The translations under genes and the position numbers were made by a program. A stretch of DNA of 52,766 nt from Celeribacter halophilus. GTDB lineage: Bacteria > Pseudomonadota > Alphaproteobacteria > Rhodobacterales > Rhodobacteraceae. This document shows positions 8,082-16,785 of this stretch, in pieces. The stretch covers positions 1-52,766 of the forward strand of contig NZ_FORY01000019.1 in NCBI RefSeq assembly GCF_900114135.1. The letters run 5' to 3'. The first letter of the stretch is position 1. Each line of letters opens with the position of its first letter. Below the pieces are notes generated by a model. That model was not told the origin of the DNA and searched no databases. It saw only the letters and a list, made by a program, of their open reading frames with translations.

Positions 8082-8873
8082 ATGAGCCTCCCTCCCCACA
8101 TCACCGACAGCCATTGCCACCTCGATTTTCCGGATTTTGCCGAAGAACTGCCGGAGGTGGTCGCGCGCGCGGTTGAGGCGGGGGTGCACCGGATGGTGAC
8201 GATCTGCACAAAGCTGCGGCAGGTCGATCAGGTCAAGGCAATTTCCGAACGCTTCGATCCGGTGTTCTGGGCTGCCGGCACCCATCCCATGTCCGCCGCC
8301 GAAGAGCCGCTGGCCTCGGTGGATGAACTGGTCGCTCTGGCCGAGCATCCGAAATTCGTGGCCATTGGCGAAACGGGGCTGGATTACCATTACACAGCCG
8401 AGAGCGCAGAGATCCAGAAAGAGAGCCTGCGCATACATATTGCCGCCGCGCGCGAAACGCAGTTACCGCTGATCATCCATGCCCGCGCCGCCGACGACGA
8501 CATGGCCAATATCCTCACCGAGGAATACAAAAACGGCGCCTATCCCTGTGTCATGCATTGCTTTTCCTCGTCGAAAGAGTTGGCACTGGCCGCGCTTGAT
8601 CTCGGGTTCTACCTGTCCATGTCGGGCATCACGGCCTTCCCGAAATCCGAAGAGCTGCGCGAGATTTTCCGCGAGGTGCCCAAAGACCGCATTCTGGTCG
8701 AGACCGACAGCCCCTACCTCGCGCCCCCGCCCCATCGCGGCAAGCGCAACGAACCCGCCTATAGCGCAAAGACCGCTCTGAAAGCCGCCGAAACCTTTGG
8801 CATGGACTATGCCGAATTTGCAGCGCTTACAGAGGCCAATTTCGAACGGCTTTTCACAAAGGCCATGCTGTGA
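8082..8873 (+). CDS. TatD-family metal-dependent hydrolase
   Basis: TIM-barrel metallohydrolase of 263 aa, a family with DNase activity in characterised members. Metal-site motifs seen in order: DSHCHLDF near the N-terminus, GETGLDYHY, IIHARA, MHCFS and ETDSPYLAPPPHRGKRNEP. Its place in the tmk-holB cluster is the standard one for YcfH-type TatD proteins, suggesting a DNA-quality role, although the exact substrate is not settled. It overlaps the next gene by four bases (GTGA), so the two are probably translated together. Confidence 0.93.
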   Translation: MSLPPHITDSHCHLDFPDFAEELPEVVARAVEAGVHRMVTICTKLRQVDQVKAISERFDPVFWAAGTHPMSAAEEPLASVDELVALAEHPKFVAIGETGLDYHYTAESAEIQKESLRIHIAAARETQLPLIIHARAADDDMANILTEEYKNGAYPCVMHCFSSSKELALAALDLGFYLSMSGITAFPKSEELREIFREVPKDRILVETDSPYLAPPPHRGKRNEPAYSAKTALKAAETFGMDYAEFAALTEANFERLFTKAML

Positions 8874-9670
8874 CTGCGCGATTTACCATATTGGGCTGCG
8901 GCTCTTCCGGCGGGGTGCCTAGAATTGGCGGCATCTGGGGCGCCTGCGATCCCGAAAACCCGAAAAACCAACGTCTGCGCTGTTCGGCGCTGATCGAACG
9001 CGACGGTCCCGAAGGCACCACGACCGTGCTGATCGACACCGGACCGGACATGCGCCAGCAATTGCTCAATGCAGGCGTGTCGCGGCTTGACGGGGTGGCC
9101 TTCACCCATTCGCACGCCGACCACATGCACGGGCTCGACGACCTGCGCCAGATCGTGTTCAACATGCGCGAGCGCGTCAACGTCTATGCCGATAGCGAGA
9201 CGGAAAACGATCTGATCTCGCGTTTCGGCTATGCGTTTGTGCAACCCAAAGGCTCGAACTACCCGCCCATTCTCGACCTCCACGCCATTCGCGGACCGAT
9301 CACCATTCACGGTCCCGGCGGCCCTGTGACCCTGACCCCTTTGCAGGTCAATCACGGACAGATCGAAGCGAAAGGATTTCGCGTTGGAAATCTCGCCTAT
9401 ATCCCTGATGTGCTGGAAATCTACGAAGAAACATGGGCGTTGATGGAAAGGCTCGACACCTTTGTGATCGACGCCCTGCGCTACAAGCCACACCCGAGCC
9501 ACGCGCATCTGGACCTGGCGCTGGAGTGGATCGAGCGCGCAGCACCCGCCCATGCGGTGCTCACCAATATGCATATCGACATGGACTACGAGACGGTGGA
9601 CGCAGAGACTCCGGATCATGTCAGCCCCGCCTATGACGGCATGGTGCTCGAGATCACAGGAAACCTCTGA
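8870..9670 (+). CDS. Metallo-beta-lactamase-fold hydrolase (PhnP-like)
   Basis: Zinc-dependent phosphodiesterase-type protein, 266 aa. The N-terminus ILGCGSSGGVPRIGG is typical of the PhnP/GcvS-like group, and THSHADHMHGLDD provides the HxHxDH metal motif. Later His residues (VNHGQIEAKGF, THMHIDMDY-type end) complete the site. PhnP proteins cleave cyclic phosphodiesters, but this one lies with tatD rather than phosphonate genes, so its substrate may differ. GTG start at 8870 inside the tatD-like stop; its own stop overlaps the next start by one base (TGATG). Confidence 0.88.
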   Translation: MTARFTILGCGSSGGVPRIGGIWGACDPENPKNQRLRCSALIERDGPEGTTTVLIDTGPDMRQQLLNAGVSRLDGVAFTHSHADHMHGLDDLRQIVFNMRERVNVYADSETENDLISRFGYAFVQPKGSNYPPILDLHAIRGPITIHGPGGPVTLTPLQVNHGQIEAKGFRVGNLAYIPDVLEIYEETWALMERLDTFVIDALRYKPHPSHAHLDLALEWIERAAPAHAVLTNMHIDMDYETVDAETPDHVSPAYDGMVLEITGNL

Positions 9671-10608
9671 TGCAGGCACTGATCGAAGTCATTTTGCCGG
9701 TGTTCCTGGTCATCGGCTACGGCTACCTTGCCCGCAGACAAGGCTGGGTCAGCGACGAACTGGTCGATAACGTCATGAAATTCGCACAGAATTTCGCCGT
9801 GCCCCTGCTGCTCTTTTCCGGCATTTCCAAGATGGATCTGGCGCAGAATTTCCACCCTCCGATCCTGATCTCCTTTTACGCAGGCGCCCTGTCCGGCGGG
9901 TTGTTCTGTTTTCTGGGGGCGCGTTACCTGTTTGGCCGTGACCTGACGGATGCGGTGGCCATCGGCTTTATTGGCCTGTTTTCCAACTCGCTTCTGCTGG
10001 GCATTCCGATCACCGAACGCGCCTATGGCGAAGCCGCTCTGGCCGGAAATTTTGCGATCATCTCGATCCATTCTCCCCTGCTCTACGGCATCGGCATTGC
10101 TGCAATGGAAATTGCGCGCACACGCGGGCTAGGCCTGTCGGGCTTTGGCCTGATGCGGCAGATTGCGCGCTCGGTGCTGCGCAATCCTCTGATCCTTGGC
10201 ATCTCGGCAGGCTGGATCGTGAACCTCACCCAGATCACCCTGCCCGTCCCCGTCTGGGACGCCGTCTCGCTCATGTCCCGTGCCGCCATTCCTGCGGCCC
10301 TGTTCGGGCTGGGCGGTGTGTTGCTGCGTTACAAACCGGAAGGAGACATGCGGATCATCGCATGGGCGGTCTTTGCCTCTCTGGTCCTGCATCCCGCGAT
10401 TGCCTACGGGTTGGCGCATTTCGGGTTCGGGTTGGACATAGGCTCGCTGCGCTCGGCCACACTGACCGCCGCAATGGCGCCGGGGGTAAATGCCTATCTC
10501 TTTGCCAATATGTATGGCGTGGCCAAACGCGTGGCGGCCTCTTCCGTTCTGCTGGGCACTGGGCTTTCGATCCTCTCGATCTGGTGCTGGCTCGCAATCC
10601 TGCCCTGA
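9670..10608 (+). CDS. AEC-family transporter (auxin efflux carrier-like permease)
   Basis: Inner-membrane protein of 312 aa with about ten hydrophobic segments arranged as two five-helix repeats, the pattern of the AEC family (e.g. MdcF-type permeases). N-terminus IEVILPVFLVIGYGYLARR and the C-terminal APGVNAYLFANMYGVAKRVAASSVLLGT segment are characteristic. Substrate cannot be told from sequence; family members move organic acids or other small anions. It overlaps the preceding hydrolase gene by one base and ends the cluster that began with the SPOR lipoprotein. Confidence 0.88.
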   Translation: MQALIEVILPVFLVIGYGYLARRQGWVSDELVDNVMKFAQNFAVPLLLFSGISKMDLAQNFHPPILISFYAGALSGGLFCFLGARYLFGRDLTDAVAIGFIGLFSNSLLLGIPITERAYGEAALAGNFAIISIHSPLLYGIGIAAMEIARTRGLGLSGFGLMRQIARSVLRNPLILGISAGWIVNLTQITLPVPVWDAVSLMSRAAIPAALFGLGGVLLRYKPEGDMRIIAWAVFASLVLHPAIAYGLAHFGFGLDIGSLRSATLTAAMAPGVNAYLFANMYGVAKRVAASSVLLGTGLSILSIWCWLAILP

Positions 10609-10833
10609 CAAAGCCGGATCATCCGGCAGGCCGGACCCCATAATCCATGTATTTTCAGCGCCTTGACGCGCCACGCCCCGCGTCAGTGACGTAGGGGAAG
10701 CATTCCACATGATTAGCCCGATTTTGCCCCATTGCCGCCTCAATTCAACGGCACATGGTTAACAAAGAATAACCAAACGACATGCTGCGCCTGTTGCTCG
10801 CAGTGTATCGAATAAAAGCGAGAGCCACTCACA

Positions 10834-13800
10834 ATGTCCGTTTATGATCTCGAACTGTATGATTTTGACCCTAAAGACCTCTTCGGAACGTCCAGCAGCA
10901 CCACGGTCACTTATTCGGGAGGCGGTCCTAGCGGCACGGCCTCTGTCACTGACTCGGACGGAACACTTAAAGACGACGATTTCAAGAGCAGCAGCAAAAC
11001 AGAGACCGCCACAGCAGATGTCACGATCGGCGAGGGCACGTCTTACGGATCAAGCGTCGATGCAAATGCCGTCTGGACCGTCACCGATCTGGATACCGGA
11101 GAAAGCTTTGAGATCGTACAATTCGTTGTCGACAGCGGCTCGGCGGCTGGAACCTACACCCTGTCCGAACAGCCCCTGATTGATGGTCACGAATACGAAG
11201 TGACAGACTATAATGACAAACCCGGAAGAACGGGCAATAATGCTTCTGAAGCCTTCACCTATGATGACTACGTCGACAGTTCGTCTCTCGCTGACGGGAT
11301 CGTGTCCGGCTCCGAAAGTGATGACACAATCGACAGCAACTACACGGGTGACGACGATGGCGATATGGTGGACCATAAGGAATACACCGTCGAAAGCACA
11401 CTAAGCTGGGAAGGGCTGGGCGCAGACGGTAGCTCGCTCGAAGAAGGCGCGAGCACTGTGATCAATGGCGTGCAAGTTGACGTCAGCTACACAGAGAACA
11501 ACACCAACAACACCGCAACCATCTCTGACGAGACCATTTATACCGAAAACAATGACTTCTCTGACGACAGCTCTCTGAAGCTTTACGGCTCCGGAGACAG
11601 TGGGGACACATCCTCGATCAGCATTGATTTTTCCTCGACAGATAGCACAATCTCGGATGAGGTGAAGAACGTCACCTTCCGCATTTCCGACATCGACTAT
11701 TATTCCTTCACCGACACAATCACCATCACAGCGACCGACGCGGATGGAAACGACGTCTCGCTCACCATTACCCCAGAAGGCAATGTAAACGTTTCCGGAA
11801 ACGAGATAACCGGAGATTCAGATGCGCGGTACGTTGAAGCTGATGACGCGAATGGCGCGGTGCTCGTCACGATTCCCGGTCCAGTGTCCAAAGTCACCAT
11901 CGACTATGGCAATGATGGCACACAGCAGCAGGCAATCTATGTCTCCGACATCCAATTCGATGCGGTATACAGCGATTACGATGACACGGTTGAAGCGGGC
12001 AACGGTAACGACACGATTGCATCCGGCCTTGGTGACGACATTGTCTATGGCGGCACGGGCGCTGATACCATCGACGGCGGCGCGGGCGATGATACGCTCT
12101 ATGGCGAAGAGGGCGACGACACCTTCATCGGCGGCGATGGCGCGGACAGCATGTCCGGCAGCTCCGGACAGGATACGATTGACTACTCCGACTCTGATGA
12201 AGCGGTGTCAGTCAATCTGGACACTGGCAGCTACACCGGCGGAGATGCCGAAGGCGACAGCGGTTCGGGCATCGACGGGATCATCGGCTCCGATTATGAT
12301 GATACGCTGATCGGCTTTGACGGTCAGGGCACGGGCGACGACGCCTTTACGAACCAGTTCTGGGGCCGTGACGGCAACGACTATATCGACGGCGCAGGCG
12401 GCGATGACGAGCTTTACGGCGACGCTGGCGACGATGAAATCTACGGCGGCGATGGTGACGACATGATCGACGGCGGCACAGGTGACGACATGATCGACGG
12501 TGGCGCAGGCGCCGACGACATCAGCGCGGGCTCCGGTGACGACATCGTCTACGGCGGTGAGGGGAACGACACGATCTATGGTTACGAAGGCTCCGACACG
12601 GTCTATGGCGGCGCCGGAGACGACTATATCAACACTCGCACCTCGACCGGCACGGGCCAACCGGACACGGGCTTTGACCATCCCGACAGTTCCGCCCTCG
12701 ACTACAGCGCGGACAGCGACCCGAGCAACGACATGGACACGGTCTATGGCGGCGCGGGCAATGACACGATTCTCACCGGCGACGACAATGACTATATCGA
12801 AGGCGGAGACGGCGATGACACCATCGACGCAGGCTTTGACGATGACGAAGTCTACGGCGGCGCAGGCAATGACACGATTCAGGGCGGTGAAGGTAACGAC
12901 ACGATTGATGGCGGAGATGACAACGACATCATCTACGGCGACGTGTCCCCCGACAGTGACGATTACGCGGCCTTCAGCTATTACGAGCTAGATGACAACG
13001 GAGAGACGACCTCTGCCGACAGTGATCCGACGAACAACTCCGATGTGATTTATGGCGGAGCCGGCAACGATACGATCTACGGTCAGGACGATGCCGATAC
13101 GCTCTACGGCGGCGATGGCGATGATACGCTGGATGGCGGGATCGACAACGATACGCTCTACGGTGGCGCAGGGAATGACACGCTGCTCGGCGGAGAAGGT
13201 GACGACACCATCTATGCAGGCGGCGGCGATACGGTCACAGGCGGCGAAGGCAGCGATACGATCATCATTGATCCCTCCCTGCTCGACGGCAATGCCATCA
13301 CCATCACCGGCTCCGAGGACGATGACGGCGAGGACAATGATGTGCTCGACCTTTCTGATGTGGACCTCGATTGGTCGAGCAAACCCATCACCTATAGCGA
13401 GGATGACCCCGAAAGCGGCACTGTCACGCTCACGGATGGCACCACCATCTCGTTCTCCGGCATCGAAACCGTGATCTGTTTCGGCAAAGGCACACGGATC
13501 GCCACCCCTTATGGCGCACGGGCTGTCGAAGACCTCAAACCCGGCGATCTGGTTCTGACCATGGACAACGGGTTGCAACCGCTGCGCTGGGTTGGCGCGC
13601 GCACCGTTCCGGCGACGGGCCGTTTCGCCCCCATCGAGATCACCAAGGGCGCTTTGGGCAACGAACGCGACCTCATCGTCTCGCCGCAGCACCGTATGTT
13701 GTTGAACGGTTGGCGCTCGGAAATGCTGTTCAACACATCAGAGGTCTTTGCCGCGGCCAAACATCTGGTCAATGGCTCCACGATCCGCGAGGCACAGGGC

Positions 13801-14031
13801 GGGTTTGTGACCTATTACCACCTGATGTTCGACCGGCATGAAGTGATCTTTGCCGAAGGTGCTGCCTCGGAGAGCTTCCATGTTTCCGACTATTCGCTGA
13901 CGGGTGTGGCAGACGCGGCGCGCGAGGAGCTTTTCGCCCTCTTCCCCGAACTGCGTTCCATGCCGGACCAACACGGCAGCACAGCGCGGCAGTGCCTCAA
14001 AGCACATGAGGTGCAGCTTCTGGTGGCCTGA
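10834..14031 (+). CDS. RTX calcium-binding protein with C-terminal Hint domain
   Basis: Large acidic protein (1065 aa), probably exported by a type I system without an N-terminal signal peptide. Residues 1-380 are Thr/Ser/Asp-rich beta-type sequence. Residues about 387-812 hold many nonapeptides of the type GGxGxDxxx (for example GGAGNDTIY), which bind calcium as parallel beta rolls outside the cell. A Hint module starts at Cys882 (CFGKGTRIATPYG) and includes VEDLKPGDLVLT and the His-containing VSPQHRMLL block; it matches the Hint_2 group often seen in Rhodobacterales secreted proteins. Whether it self-cleaves is unknown. It has a 225-base leader and its own terminator. No TolC/HlyBD-like exporter genes are adjacent. 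Confidence 0.9.
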   Translation: MSVYDLELYDFDPKDLFGTSSSTTVTYSGGGPSGTASVTDSDGTLKDDDFKSSSKTETATADVTIGEGTSYGSSVDANAVWTVTDLDTGESFEIVQFVVDSGSAAGTYTLSEQPLIDGHEYEVTDYNDKPGRTGNNASEAFTYDDYVDSSSLADGIVSGSESDDTIDSNYTGDDDGDMVDHKEYTVESTLSWEGLGADGSSLEEGASTVINGVQVDVSYTENNTNNTATISDETIYTENNDFSDDSSLKLYGSGDSGDTSSISIDFSSTDSTISDEVKNVTFRISDIDYYSFTDTITITATDADGNDVSLTITPEGNVNVSGNEITGDSDARYVEADDANGAVLVTIPGPVSKVTIDYGNDGTQQQAIYVSDIQFDAVYSDYDDTVEAGNGNDTIASGLGDDIVYGGTGADTIDGGAGDDTLYGEEGDDTFIGGDGADSMSGSSGQDTIDYSDSDEAVSVNLDTGSYTGGDAEGDSGSGIDGIIGSDYDDTLIGFDGQGTGDDAFTNQFWGRDGNDYIDGAGGDDELYGDAGDDEIYGGDGDDMIDGGTGDDMIDGGAGADDISAGSGDDIVYGGEGNDTIYGYEGSDTVYGGAGDDYINTRTSTGTGQPDTGFDHPDSSALDYSADSDPSNDMDTVYGGAGNDTILTGDDNDYIEGGDGDDTIDAGFDDDEVYGGAGNDTIQGGEGNDTIDGGDDNDIIYGDVSPDSDDYAAFSYYELDDNGETTSADSDPTNNSDVIYGGAGNDTIYGQDDADTLYGGDGDDTLDGGIDNDTLYGGAGNDTLLGGEGDDTIYAGGGDTVTGGEGSDTIIIDPSLLDGNAITITGSEDDDGEDNDVLDLSDVDLDWSSKPITYSEDDPESGTVTLTDGTTISFSGIETVICFGKGTRIATPYGARAVEDLKPGDLVLTMDNGLQPLRWVGARTVPATGRFAPIEITKGALGNERDLIVSPQHRMLLNGWRSEMLFNTSEVFAAAKHLVNGSTIREAQGGFVTYYHLMFDRHEVIFAEGAASESFHVSDYSLTGVADAAREELFALFPELRSMPDQHGSTARQCLKAHEVQLLVA

Positions 14032-14063
14032 GCCCCAAGCCCCGCATCACGCGATTAAAAACG

Positions 14064-14097
14064 AAAACGCCGCACGGGATATCCCTGCGGCGTTTTA
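14064..14097. terminator. Bidirectional terminator between the RTX gene and the thioesterase gene
   Basis: Perfect 11-base stem AAAACGCCGCA / TGCGGCGTTTT with an 11-base loop; T runs occur on either strand (CGTTTTAG forward, CGTTTTCGTTTTT reverse). It lies between two convergent genes. Confidence 0.85.
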
Positions 14098-14170
14098 GAT
14101 GTGCTGGTTAAATGTGGTAAACTGTGCCCCCTGCCCGTTCCTGCGGCACAGGATAGGGGTGCCTCGCGGA

Positions 14171-14581
14171 TTACTCCGCAGCTCCCGTTTCAGGCGCTTC
14201 ATCGACCGGACGCGGCTTGCCCGCTTCATCCACGGCAACCATGGTAAAGCGTGCCTCGGTCACATGCTCGCGCTGTGCAGAGAACGCCCGACGTGCCCAG
14301 ACCTCGATCCGGATAACCATAGAGCTGCGCCCGACCTGATCCACAGCCGTATAAACGCACAAGGTATCGCCCACTTTCACCGGCTTTTTGAAGACAATCT
14401 CGTTGGCCGCAATGGTCACAGTGCGCCCGTTGCAGCGTTCATTGGCGCGGATTGCGGCGGCAAGGTCCATTTGGGACATCACCCAACCGCCAAAAATATC
14501 TCCCGACGCATTGGTATCGGCGGGCATCGCCAAAGTGCGCAAAGTGAGTTCCATGCCTTCAGGCGTATGTGCGTCTGACAT
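14171..14581 (-). CDS. Acyl-CoA thioesterase, YciA-like hotdog protein
   Basis: Cytoplasmic acyl-CoA thioesterase of 136 aa with one hotdog domain. The key stretch TLAMPADTNASGDIFGGWVMSQMDLAA contains the NxxGDIFGGW motif and catalytic-type Asp of the YciA/BACH group. NEIVFKKPVKVGD follows as the second conserved strand. The start at 14581 (MSDAHTPEG) aligns with family N-termini; an in-frame upstream ATG at 14626 adds a poor extension. A Pro/Glu-rich tail ends the protein. Convergent with the RTX gene. Confidence 0.9.
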   Translation of the reverse strand: MSDAHTPEGMELTLRTLAMPADTNASGDIFGGWVMSQMDLAAAIRANERCNGRTVTIAANEIVFKKPVKVGDTLCVYTAVDQVGRSSMVIRIEVWARRAFSAQREHVTEARFTMVAVDEAGKPRPVDEAPETGAAE

Positions 14582-14764
14582 CTTTCGGGTTCCGTTTCTC
14601 GTTCTTGTGTGCCCTTCGAATGACACGCAAAGAGAGCCACCTCAAGCCCTTGAAAACACATGCAAAGCCGGTTTCACCTGAGTGCATGGCGCGGCAAGAT
14701 GCTCACATCCACGCCCTGTCGACAGGCATTTATCTTCTGGCTTGGCTGGTGGGTTGAGGAACTT

Positions 14765-14795
14765 CCAAAAAATAAACCCCTGCGGACACAGGGGC
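14765..14795 (-). terminator. Terminator of tRNA-Leu
   Basis: On the minus strand CCCCTG-N6-CAGGGG is followed by TTTATTTTTT, 15 bases beyond the tRNA 3' end. Confidence 0.8.
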
Positions 14796-14809
14796 TTAAT
14801 CGGTCTAAA

Positions 14810-14896
14810 TGGTGCGGTCGAGAAGACTCGAACTTCCACGGGAGTTACCCCACAGCGACCTCAACGCTGCGCGTCTACCAATTCCGCCACGACCGC
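14810..14896 (-). tRNA. tRNA-Leu (anticodon GAG)
   Basis: Class II tRNA on the minus strand. The acceptor stem is GCGGTCG/CGACCGC with discriminator A and encoded CCA. The D arm has GGTAGACGC, the anticodon loop gives GAG, and the T arm is AGTTCGAGTCT. It reads CUC/CUU leucine codons. Confidence 0.95.
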
Positions 14897-15243
14897 ACTG
14901 TCTAGGCTTGGTGAGGGGCTATGTAGCGAAGCGGTTCGGGGAAGGAAAGAGGAAATTGCGCACGAATTGCATTTTTTTTCACAAAAGGTTTTCAGCCCTG
15001 TCAAAAGGCAAAAACCAGGGCACACCAGAACCGGAAACCACTCGGAACGGGACAGGCATGCCGCCTTCCCTGACGCAGAGTGTGCAAGCCGCATATTCCG
15101 CGTCACGCCCCCGTCCGGCACATCACATCCTCAGAGTTGCGCAACTCCGGCAGCAATAAACCTGTTGCGCCCCCTTTTCGCGCGGAAGTGCAAGGGATAG
15201 AGCAGAGAGGAGAAACTGGCGACAACGCACCGGAGGGCGCAGC
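14897..15243. promoter_or_regulatory. 347-base gap between tRNA-Leu and lipB with a perfect palindrome
   Basis: No convincing gene is seen. The gap must hold promoters for tRNA-Leu (leftward) and lipB (rightward). A perfect 14-base palindrome GAGTTGCGCAACTC lies at 15134-15147, about 100 bases before lipB, and could be an operator. A run of eight T occurs near 14972. Confidence 0.3.
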
Positions 15244-15897
15244 ATGGTGGAATGGAGAATCACTGACGGGCTAACCGATTACGACACGGCCGTGGCCGAG
15301 ATGGAATCCCGTGCGGAGGCCATTGCCAAGGGTGAGGCCAACGAGTTGATCTGGCTTGTGGAACACCCGCCCCTTTACACCGCGGGCACCTCCGCCAAGC
15401 GCGAGGATCTCGTCGATCCCGACCGGTTTCCGGTCTACGAGAGCAAGCGGGGCGGGCAGTATACCTATCATGGTCCGGGACAGCGGGTGGCCTATGCCAT
15501 GCTTGATCTGAGCAAGCGCGGCAAGGATGTGCGCAAATTCGTACAGGATATGGAAGCATGGGTCATTGCCGCTTTGGAAGAATTCAATGTCAAAGGAGAA
15601 ATCCGCGAGGGGCGTGTCGGAGTCTGGGTCGTACGCGAGGACAAGCCTCTGACGGCTCTGGGACAAAAGCCAGAAGACAAGATCGCCGCCATCGGGTTAC
15701 GCATTCGCAAATGGGTGTCGTTTCACGGGCTGTCGATCAACGTCGACCCCGATCTGTCGCATTTCGAGGGAATCGTGCCCTGCGGCATTCGTGAACACGG
15801 GGTGACGTCTCTGGTGGATCTGGGCCTGCCCGTTACGATGGATGATGTGGACATGGCGCTAAAACGCAGCTTTGACGAGGTTTTTGGCACCGCCTAG
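15244..15897 (+). CDS. lipB: Lipoyl(octanoyl) transferase
   Basis: Transfers octanoyl groups from acyl carrier protein to lipoyl domains of 2-oxoacid dehydrogenases and the glycine cleavage system, the first step of lipoate synthesis. At 217 aa the length is normal. Conserved blocks: [23 protein letters not shown] at 69-80, DKIAAIG with Lys146, and PCGI with the nucleophile Cys180. AGAGGAG-rich sequence lies about 30 bases upstream and GGAGGGC just before the ATG. It stands alone, ahead of cycA on the same strand. Confidence 0.96.
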   Translation: MVEWRITDGLTDYDTAVAEMESRAEAIAKGEANELIWLVEHPPLYTAGTSAKREDLVDPDRFPVYESKRGGQYTYHGPGQRVAYAMLDLSKRGKDVRKFVQDMEAWVIAALEEFNVKGEIREGRVGVWVVREDKPLTALGQKPEDKIAAIGLRIRKWVSFHGLSINVDPDLSHFEGIVPCGIREHGVTSLVDLGLPVTMDDVDMALKRSFDEVFGTA

Positions 15898-15928
15898 ACT
15901 TATATCATTTCTAAATTTTTGCCTCCAC

Positions 15929-15942
15929 TTGAGCAAAGTCAA
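15929..15942. promoter_or_regulatory. FNR/CRP-family-like box upstream of cycA
   Basis: TTGAGCAAAGTCAA has the 14-base TTGAN-N4-NTCAA architecture of FnrL/NnrR-type sites, 85 bases before the cytochrome start codon. Oxygen- or NO-dependent control would make sense for a respiratory cytochrome. This is a motif match only. Confidence 0.4.
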
Positions 15943-16027
15943 GGTGCGACAAGCATGGACTGGTAACACGGGGCAAACTCAGTATTCTGGGCACTGGACA
16001 CATGACACACTCGGGAGAGAGAACCCT

Positions 16028-16510
16028 ATGACCAAATTTCTTGCCTTCACAGCCGCCGCCCTGTTGGCAACCTCCGCTGCGGCCTTTGCTGACGGCCACG
16101 GCCATGGCCACGGCGACCCGAAGAAGGGCGAAAAAGAATTCAACAGGTGCAAAGCCTGCCACATGATTGTGGATGATGCGGGCAATGCCATCGTGAAAGG
16201 CGGCAAAACCGGGCCGAACCTCTATGGTGTTGTCGGTCGTCCGGTCGCTTCGGTCGAAGGGTTCAAATATGGTGACGGTATTCTGGCCGTTGGCGAAACC
16301 GGCATGGTTTGGGAGCCTGAGCTCCTCGTCGAATATGCAATGGACCCGACCAAGTTCATCGACACCCATGGCGGCTCCGGTCGCTCCAAGATGACCTTCA
16401 AGATCAAGGACGCCTCGAACATCGTGGCCTTCCTTGCCTCCGTGGCACCGGAAGCAGCGGCAGACGAGGCAACCGATGAGGCCCCTGCCGAAGGCACAGC
16501 CACAGAATAA
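16028..16510 (+). CDS. cycA: Cytochrome c550-type class I cytochrome c
   Basis: Soluble periplasmic electron carrier of 160 aa. The signal peptide MTKFLAFTAAALLATSAAAF is followed by a His/Gly-rich start (GHGHGHG). Heme attachment is at CKACH (Cys41, Cys44, His45), and the axial Met is probably Met122 in SKMTF. KGGKTGPNLYGVVGR and GFKYGDGIL closely resemble Paracoccus cytochrome c550, which passes electrons from the bc1 complex to the aa3 oxidase. An Ala/Glu-rich tail of about 20 residues is added. The start is fixed by GGGAGAGA before the ATG at 16028 and by the signal peptide; the frame is open further upstream without one. ctaD follows. Confidence 0.93.
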   Translation: MTKFLAFTAAALLATSAAAFADGHGHGHGDPKKGEKEFNRCKACHMIVDDAGNAIVKGGKTGPNLYGVVGRPVASVEGFKYGDGILAVGETGMVWEPELLVEYAMDPTKFIDTHGGSGRSKMTFKIKDASNIVAFLASVAPEAAADEATDEAPAEGTATE

Positions 16511-16535
16511 GCGCCGGAAACCGGCACAAAATCAG

Positions 16536-16565
16536 ACGCCTCACCGAAAGGTGGGGCGTTTTTTG
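16536..16565 (+). terminator. Terminator after cycA
   Basis: ACGCCTCACC-GAAA-GGTGGGGCGT stem-loop (one G-T pair) followed by six T, 26 bases past the stop codon. Confidence 0.88.
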
Positions 16566-16785
16566 ATAACGCAAATCACCGCCCTCGATGCCGCGGAACA
16601 CGGAAACCGGAAACTTCAAGCCCACATTACGCATTTTTATTGCGACAAAATGCGCCAAAATATTGCTCTCGACTTCGTGAAGCTCTAAGACAAATGGATA
16701 TTCCGTAATATGACTCCCGGATAAGGGAGCGGCGGAAAACACGCTTAGACAGCACGCATGACCACGCACTAGTCGGGAGGACAGC

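Noticed and set aside
12000-13270. Repeated GGC-rich units that could look like a CRISPR or satellite array
   Set aside because: They are in-frame coding repeats for calcium-binding nonapeptides of the RTX protein; lengths and spacers do not fit CRISPR.
16563-16578. FNR half-site TTGAT upstream of ctaD
   Set aside because: The second half (CAAAT) does not fit the inverted ATCAA, and the site overlaps the cycA terminator tail.
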